Assembly: GCA_003427395.1 (NCBI GenBank)
Contig: BFEA01000255.1
Span: 2,042,754-2,064,998 of the forward strand
DNA length: 22,245 nucleotides
Direction of reading: 5' to 3'
Source: Chara braunii
Taxonomy: Eukaryota > Streptophyta > Charophyceae > Charales > Characeae
Under the pieces are notes generated by a model. The model saw only the letters and a list, made by a program, of their open reading frames with translations. It was not told where the DNA came from and made no database searches. This document shows positions 17,119-22,245 of the stretch, one piece after another. Both the position numbers and the translations under genes were made by a program. The number at the start of each line of letters is the position of its first letter. The first letter of the stretch is position 1.

Positions 17119-17344
17119 TCCTCTCACCAAGTTCCGATGAGAGCTCGATAGCTGAGCAGAGGACTGTGGAAAACGTCGGACTTGCAGGCAGGGAATGGAA
17201 ACACTTTCAAAAGGAGGTGTCAAGAAGCTTTCTCCGACAACTAGCGGAAAATTTTCCTGTCTTCATTTCGAAAGGCTGTGTGGCGATGAGAAACTATCAA
17301 AAATTGCATTTTCGACAGTGGTGTGGCGAGCCCCTTCGAACAAA

Positions 17345-17544
17345 CAGGGCTGCTGCTGGACCAACATGGCCGGTCGCGCCAGCCAAAAGAAAAGAAAAAC
17401 GAGCCTTTCGCAGTTCGATCCAAGGTGGTGATGGATCGAAGAAAACTGAAAGGAGTTCAAAAAATAAAATAAAAAAAATTGAGAATCCACCGATCTTCTA
17501 GCATGGGTAGGTAATGGAGCGAGGACGAGAAAATTGAGGGCTCT
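17345..17544. other. Dispersed repeat copy and A-rich DNA
   Basis: 17345-17413 is related to 153-215 and 16701-16760 (CTGGACCAACATGGCCGG, then AGCCAAAAGAAAAG). An A-rich stretch follows at about 17455-17480. No gene is visible. Confidence 0.4.
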
Positions 17545-17675
17545 CTACCCAGCCCATGTGGCTGAATAGTATACCCATCATGTACCTGTCAGGGATAAGC
17601 AGCCCTGTCTTTGAGCAGTGTCTCCTGATGGAGTCGGATCAATAAAATAATTCTGCATTACCCAGGGCCATACAG
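17545..17675 (+). mobile_element. tRNA-derived SINE, degraded
   Basis: CTACCCAGCCCATGTGGCTG parallels the box A region of the copy at 6481-6610 (acccagctcatgtgagtg). The tail, GATCAATAAAATAATTCTGC then ATTACCCAGGGCCATAC, parallels that at 16240-16275. Box B is no longer recognisable, so this is the oldest-looking of the three copies. Confidence 0.6.
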
Positions 17676-17699
17676 TTCGACGGCGACGCGCCCGCTTAA

Positions 17700-17866
17700 A
17701 TCACAAGTACACGCCCCCGGCCTTGCAGAAAGTTTTTGTCGCCACAAGGGAAACTCAGAGGGGCCGCGCGGCGTGGGGCACCGTTGAAAAAACAAAATTG
17801 GCGGCCTCGCAAGTGGTGCCGGTTTCGTGCTGACACCTGCGGGCCAATGTGTGGTGTACTGGGGCT
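17700..17866. mobile_element. 167-bp MITE, diverged, TTAA flanks
   Basis: The left end ATCACAAGTACACGCCCCC follows TTAA (17696-17699); the right end GTGTACTGGGGCT is followed by TTAA (17867-17870). The ends pair at about 10 of 13 positions and match the ACCACAAGTACAC end type of the LINE-split MITE. Confidence 0.55.
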
Positions 17867-17870
17867 TTAA

Positions 17871-18643
17871 CCTCCCACATTCCCGCACCAAAACGACAGG
17901 CGAAGCCAGGCAAAAGGAAAATACTCTGCACCTGTGCCGGTTCACTATTTTTGGGGCACGCAGCAGCAATCTGGGTCAGGAAAAAGACACTTGGAATGGC
18001 TACTGGGCCATAGAAAGCCCTTTTAGAGATCAATAATAATACTAATAATGTAAAACCGAATCACTCCTGGTCTCTGACAACTCTCCAAGCAGGAGCAAGG
18101 GTCTCATTCAGTTGAAGAAGTTCAACCCTTTCCCACCAAATACATGGGCAAATTGAGTGGTGTATCCAGGGCCTTTTTTTCAGGCCAGGTACACATATGC
18201 ACCCCGTATCATTTTCACTATTCAGTGAAATGTGATGTTGCCGCTGTTGTGAAATCAGATACACTCGAGGGCCAGGGGCGCGGAGGTGCTATGTTCATTC
18301 ATTCTAATAACGAAGTTTGAACATGGACATGATCATGATCAGGTCCGTGCCTGTAACCTCCGAACACTGACCCAAACATGACCCGCCATCTATTGTGGGC
18401 AAGGGTCCGCCTCCCACACACTCCACACCTCCAATGTAAGAGGCAAGCACTCTATGTCAGAGCAAGAAGAAGACAGACACCTGTCCTTTCTTGGTAAGAA
18501 GATGTAGAAAAGGAACGACAAGTGGAGGCCCCACTGGTGTTATATTCCTGCTTCGCAAGCATGGACCACCAAAAGCATGAGCCTAATCATACACGAGCGA
18601 GGTTTGCGCCTTCCAGAACAAGTGGAGCCCACGGGTTCCAGAA
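17871..18643. other. No gene recognised
   Basis: There is a short AT-rich run (CAATAATAATACTAATAATG) near 18031-18050 and a small palindrome, CATGATCATG, near 18328. The frames here lack start context, similarity or composition that would support a gene. Confidence 0.4.
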
Positions 18644-18646
18644 TAA

Positions 18647-18768
18647 GGGCGTCTCCACACCACTCTCGAAATGTGCAAATTGAGAATGAACTTCCCGCTA
18701 GAACATGGCCAGACACGGCCGCCAAAGTTTCGTGTTTTGCACATTTTGAGAGTGGTGTGGCGAGGCCC
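18647..18768. mobile_element. 122-bp Harbinger-like MITE, TAA target
   Basis: The left end GGGCGTCTCCACACCACTCT and the complement of the right end (GGGCCTCGCCACACCACTCT) are inverted repeats that continue inward through CGAAATGTGCAAA. TAA lies immediately outside each end (18644-18646 and 18769-18771). GG ends with a TAA/TTA target fit PIF/Harbinger elements. Its right TAA is also the left TAA of the next element. Confidence 0.85.
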
Positions 18769-18771
18769 TAA

Positions 18772-18893
18772 AGGCGTACTCACACTAGCACTATCTAAAA
18801 TGTCCCTGACCGCATTTCCGGCCAAACCTGTATGCGTCTGGCCACAATTCCATCCAGAAATAAGTAAAAACGTGCTCCTGTGAGTATATGCCC
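18772..18893. mobile_element. 122-bp Harbinger-like MITE of a second family
   Basis: The left end AGGCGTACTCACACTAGCAC and the complement of the right end (GGGCATATACTCACAGGAGC) are inverted repeats. TAA flanks both sides (18769-18771, 18894-18896). It abuts the previous element with only the shared TAA between them. The ends match the 378-bp element at 19157. Confidence 0.8.
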
Positions 18894-18936
18894 TAAGAAA
18901 GCAGAGGCTATGAAAACAAAGGAAACTCAGCAAAGC

Positions 18937-18993
18937 AGTGGAGGGCAGGGGAGGGGGTGGAGAGGAGGGTGGGGGTCGGGGGAAGAGGGGAAG
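18937..18993 (+). other. G-rich tract with quadruplex potential
   Basis: At least six G runs of three to five bases are separated by one to five bases (GGGGAGGGGGTGGAGAGGAG...GTGGGGGTCGGGGG). This fits the usual four-run quadruplex pattern. It is flanked by A-rich DNA at 19073-19100. Function is unknown. Confidence 0.6.
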
Positions 18994-19156
18994 AAAAACG
19001 AAAGCCAGAACTTATCTCTGACATAACATGTAAGCAAAGACTGTAGTCCATGCAAAACAAACTTCGAAAAAGAGCAAAAAAAAAATAAATAAAAAAAATT
19101 TGCATGCAGCCAACAGAGCAAGGTGCAATTCTCTTCCTTCTTTTGGTTTTGTTTCA

Positions 19157-19534
19157 GGGCATACTCACACTAGCACGTACTTCTGCAAATTTTACGTATA
19201 TGAATTTGCGTTTATATGGCACCTGCGGGTTACACTGCTCACCCGTTTGTTGCCCAAAGCAGACAGGGTCGTGACCTGGCCTTGAGATGCGAAAATATGT
19301 TTTGTGCAGTCAGACAGCACAATGCACTTTAAATTATTATTTTTTTGCTTCCAAAAAGCAGTAGAGGAAAACGAAATACGATTTTGCAGGAACCTCTGGA
19401 GGTCCCCGCGGCTGTCCAGGCCGCTGACATTTCCGTGCCCTTTTGTGTGAACACGGAAAAGACGTGCCTCTTGTGACCCGAAAAACTACAAACTTTGCGA
19501 TTTTGTGAAAATACGTGGTAGTGTGAGTGTGCCC
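19157..19534. mobile_element. 378-bp MITE, GGGCATACTCACACTA ends
   Basis: The left end GGGCATACTCACACTAGCAC and the complement of the right end (GGGCACACTCACACTACCAC) match at 18 of 20 positions, and pairing continues through ACGTA and AAAATTT-like segments. TCA lies outside both ends (19154-19156 and 19535-19537), a 3-base duplication as in the Harbinger group. The interior has no credible coding frame. Confidence 0.85.
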
Positions 19535-19680
19535 TCAGTTCCTTTTTTTCTGTTTCCAGTGCCTTTCTGTCGAAGCAGATAAGAGAACTCGCTGCGAATT
19601 TGGACATGTGGAAAAAGAGGAAACAAAAACAGCGAAAGCAGATTCGCCAGCTCCACTCTTTCATTTTTCTTCTCTTTTCC

Positions 19681-19820
19681 CAGGAGGGGAGGGGGTGGGC
19701 CGGGGGGGGGGGGAAGGGGGGGGGAGCAAGAAAAAAATCATACCACCACGTATTCAGGGGTTCCCCACAACCAGACACCCCTCCCATGGGGCCCATTTTT
19801 AACAACCCCCCCCCACCCAC
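19681..19820. other. Long G run and C runs
   Basis: 19684-19726 is almost all G, including a run of about 12, followed by A7; C runs appear at 19807-19818. These are low-complexity tracts where sequencing length may be unreliable. Confidence 0.7.
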
Positions 19821-19959
19821 CGCGTACCCCCAAAGCCAACATAGAAGAGACAGGGGTCCCCACCATGCGCCACACGCTGCGGCTTGTTATATGACGTCAA
19901 GGGTGCACTATGTGCAGATCCTTCCCTCTCCTCTCTGCAGTTCTCCGTGCTACGGTCTT

Positions 19960-20049
19960 CACCCGAATAGAACGCCCAGTCATTATCGCTGCATCTGGAC
20001 CCAAAGTTGTTCCAATACAGCTATAATGACCGGGCGTTCTATTCGGGTG
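19960..20049. mobile_element. 90-bp near-perfect palindromic MITE
   Basis: CACCCGAATAGAACGCCC starts the element and GGGCGTTCTATTCGGGTG ends it exactly, with pairing continuing inward through CATTAT/ATAATG and GCTG/CAGC. Arms of about 33 bases surround a ~20-base loop (ATCTGGACCCAAAGTTGTTC). Relatives lie at 468-682 and 4680-4840. The RNA from either strand would fold into a long hairpin. No target duplication is obvious. Confidence 0.85.
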
Positions 20050-20094
20050 CCTGCATCCCTTGTTTCAAATTTCTCTCTCTTCCATATTTCTCCG

Positions 20095-20405
20095 AATAGG
20101 AAAAGAGCACGGAATCGAGCCGCTCAAATTTCCGATTTCAAAATACAAAAGTAGCATGGTTGGAGAGCACATGGCAGTGCAGATGTGCAAGTGCCAGCCC
20201 GTGCAGCCTGACCCCGCCAAGTTTGAATTTTACCCCCTTCCCAACACTGAAAAAGGAAAAGAATCCAGAATCGACCCGCTCAAATTTTCAATTTCAAGTA
20301 CAGAAGTAGCATGGTTGGAGAGCACATGGAAGTGCCGATGCGCAAGCGCCAGCCTGTGCAGCCTGACCCCACCAAGTTTGAATTTTACCCCCTTCCCAAC
20401 ACAAG
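20095..20405. repeat. ~155-bp tandem repeat, two units
   Basis: GTAGCATGGTTGGAGAGCAC occurs at 20151 and 20306, a 155-base period. Both units include CCGCTCAAATTT upstream and CCAAGTTTGAATTTTACCCC downstream. A third, more diverged copy (TAGCACGGCCGGAGAGCACC) is at about 20735-20812. Confidence 0.9.
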
Positions 20406-20496
20406 GGGGTTATGTTTCGGTCCTCCACCCCCAAGTAGCAGGGACTTGTGACCATGCATGCACGTGGACACGCAGAGGCCCAAGAACACAGCCTAT

Positions 20497-20600
20497 CCAG
20501 GGGCTAGGTCCCACTTGCACGAATTAAGAGATACTGACCGTAGATAGCAAAGATCAACGGCCCAAATCTCCTAATTTGCGCCAGTGGGACCTTGGCCCAG
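20497..20600. mobile_element. ~104-bp hairpin element
   Basis: GGTCCCACTTGCACGAATTA on the left pairs with TAATTTGCGCCAGTGGGACC on the right (20572-20591), and a weaker pairing extends outward (CCAGGGGCTA with TTGGCCCAGG). It looks like a small inverted-repeat element lying within the larger repeated unit. I found no clear target duplication. Confidence 0.65.
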
Positions 20601-20985
20601 GTCAATTCCATCCTTCCAAACATAAATAAATCACCGCATCCATTTCTTCCCTTCACCCAAGAAGTAGCAGGAATCCTTCTTTTCCACTTCGGCTCTACAC
20701 TTACCTTCAAAACAGTCACATAGAAAAATCTCCTCAGGATTTCAAATTCAAATCCGAAAAACTAGCACGGCCGGAGAGCACCTGGAAGTGCAGATGTGCA
20801 AGCACCAGCCAGGGGCAGTCTCACCACCAGACTGTGATCTCCGACAGGGGCACACAGGATAGGTGGGAGAGGCACTGGTGGGGGCCATTTATCTCCTTCA
20901 CCAAACATTAAGGACCGCTCACCTGCATCTGGATGTGCAGAGGCCATGATGCAGTCCGACCCTCTACAGGCAACAAGTACCCAAC
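20601..20985. repeat. Diverged repeat units, no gene
   Basis: TTCTTCCCTTCACCCAAGAA followed by GTAGCAGG (about 20642) is related to TCTTCCCTCCTCCCAAAAAG then TAGTAG at about 20989. The segment 20735-20812 is the third copy of the 155-bp unit. Nothing coding is supported. Confidence 0.55.
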
Positions 20986-21176
20986 AAATCTTCCCTCCTC
21001 CCAAAAAGTAGTAGATAACCACCTTTTCTACTTCCGAGTTAAACTTACACCATGAAGGTCCCCTCCTTAACCCATGAAGGNAAATCTTCCCTCCTCCCAA
21101 AAAGTAGTAGATAACCACCTTTTCTACTTCCGAGTTAAACTTACACCATGAAGGTCCCCTCCTTAACCCATGAAGG
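20986..21176. repeat. Exact 95-bp duplication around a single N
   Basis: 20986-21080 and 21082-21176 appear identical, separated only by the ambiguous base at 21081. Exact repetition meeting at an N is what results when two contig ends overlap but are not merged. I treat it as a probable assembly artefact. Confidence 0.85.
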
Positions 21177-21209
21177 TCCCCTCCTTAAACTATGAAGGTC
21201 CCCTCCCAG
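21147..21209. repeat. ~22-bp tandem repeat
   Basis: CCATGAAGGTCCCCTCCTTA is repeated about three times, with the last unit ending CTCCCAGG. It overlaps the end of the duplicated assembly segment. Confidence 0.85.
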
Positions 21210-21835
21210 GGCTAATTCCGTCCCTTAAAAACATACAGGGCATACTTTTGTCCCTCCACTAGGATATTACAAAAGTTTTAAGCCTACCATTAGGAAGAGC
21301 ACCCTACTATTCTAGCATTTTACACTCCCCCCCCCCCCCCCCTCCCACTCCGTCTTTTCCTTTTCCTCTTTTTCTTCTCTAGCAGAGGCTCCGCAGGCCC
21401 GACTCTTCCGATCCTCAAAGGTACTGCCCAACTGTGAGGCACATCAGCCCATGTTAGAATCATACGTAAATGAGTTCTGGCTGGTACGCCCACTCAATTT
21501 CTCTTTAAATTTATTTTGTTTTGCTTCCCAAAGAAGGATTTTGTGCGCGAAGTGAGACCCGTGACATTGTATTCAAGTCTACATACAATACAAATACAAT
21601 GCATACTAGGCATCCATCTATAGATAGCAAGTCATCGTAGTGCTATCAATATATATATCATGGATACCATATATGCGGGACGAAATGTATTTGATTATTG
21701 ACCCAATTCTATTCTCCGCCTTCTGCTCCCAGGCGTCACTTCCACAACAACCTAATTCTGCCAACTTCAGTCCTCAATCCAATTTCCCCATTTTGGTTTC
21801 ACTAGGACTTCTTCTACTCAACTCTGGACGTGATT
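21210..21835. other. No gene; C run and AT-rich patch
   Basis: A run of about 16 C at 21327-21342 is followed by CT-rich DNA, and ATCAATATATATATCATGG lies near 21646. I see no gene. Confidence 0.45.
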
Positions 21836-21943
21836 GCGGTCAGATGCATCCAGGACGTGATTGCGGTCAGATGCATCCAGGACATGATTGCGGTCAGATG
21901 CATCCAGGACGTGATTGCGGTCAGATACATTTAAGTGCTCTAC
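21836..21943. repeat. 27-bp tandem repeat, four units
   Basis: GGACGTGATTGCGGTCAGAT starts at 21836, 21863, 21890 and 21917. Units one and two are identical, unit three has one change, and unit four decays at its end. Because 27 is a multiple of three, one frame reads GRDCGQMHP repeatedly, but the surrounding frame looks non-coding. Confidence 0.95.
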
Positions 21944-22245
21944 GTCTGAGTATGCCTCTCCCTCCTCGATCAGGTATGTGTCCTCAAACTACACATGATC
22001 CTACATGCATTCGGACCCCTTTCTCGACCAGGTGCATACGTACAAGTCCAACATGTCAAATGTATCGCGAGGATCATGAGCTCCATATATATATTGTCAC
22101 ATTGTGAATCAGAGCGCAGAAGCGAAAAAAAGGGGAAAGAAAAAAGGAAAAGGAAAAAAGGGGAAGGGGAAGAGGTAAGGAAAGCTCCACCTGTTCATAA
22201 CCTCTTACGTACAAGGCCAGCCACGTGGATGACAGGTTGAGCGCT
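21944..22245. other. No gene; purine-rich tract at the end
   Basis: CTACATGCATTCGG and GACCAGGTGCATACG (about 22000-22045) resemble 4400-4445, another copy of that dispersed repeat. A pure A/G tract runs from about 22119 to 22180. No gene is visible up to the window end. Confidence 0.5.

Larger units (their letters stand above)
16863..17334. mobile_element. 472-bp MITE with Harbinger-like ends
   Basis: The left end GGGGCCCGCCACACCCAGTC and the complement of the right end (GGGGCTCGCCACACCACTGTC) are inverted repeats that continue through CGAAATGC. The 3-base TTC flanks both sides (16860-16862, 17335-17337). The ends match the 122-bp element at 18647. The interior carries a 63-bp tandem duplication and a strong hairpin, and no coding frame. 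Confidence 0.75.

Noticed and set aside
21640-22107. 155-codon open frame with GRDCGQMHP repeats
   Set aside because: The repeat peptide comes from the 27-bp tandem repeat. Sequence on either side is not protein-like and shows no start context or splice pattern I trust.

Overview
This is eukaryotic, nuclear-type, repeat-dominated DNA. I see no intact host protein-coding gene, no rRNA or tRNA gene and no CRISPR array. The best-supported content is a graveyard of transposable elements: one near-full-length LINE with its own target-site duplication, one cleanly 5'-truncated LINE of a second family, a third LINE 3' remnant, three copies of a tRNA-derived SINE, a truncated U2 snRNA retrocopy, a foldback (Mutator-like) element, and at least three families of short terminal-inverted-repeat elements (MITEs). 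A green-lineage host (plant or streptophyte/green alga) is my best guess: the U2 fragment begins like plant U2 (ACCTTTCTC) rather than like animal U2, and the LINE has the apurinic endonuclease - RT - CCHC layout common in plant L1-like elements. I cannot name a species.

Layout. 1-85 is a CT/GT microsatellite. 468-682 holds two small foldbacks. 780-1725 is a LINE 3' end split by a foldback element (909-1684). 1771-4840 is a mosaic of MITEs, 148-bp repeats and small insertions. 5229-6236 is a truncated LINE with a 17-bp target duplication. 6287-6456 is a MITE with a SINE beside it. 6691-14622 is a MITE whose middle carries the main LINE (7122-14437, minus strand, 15-bp target duplication). 14808-15979 holds three more MITEs of that family. 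16155-17870 holds a SINE, the U2 fragment, a 472-bp MITE, another SINE and another MITE. 18647-19534 holds Harbinger-like MITEs. 19960-21209 is hairpins and degenerate tandem repeats, including an assembly join at the single N (21081). 21836-21943 is a 27-bp tandem repeat.

How it fits together: the LINE machinery (ORF1 plus endonuclease/RT) would be the kind of activity that moves the SINEs and the U2 copy in trans, but every copy here carries stops or frameshifts, so nothing in this window looks able to act now. The nesting gives relative ages: the MITE at 6691-14622 predates the main LINE, and the LINE remnant at 780-1725 predates the foldback element.
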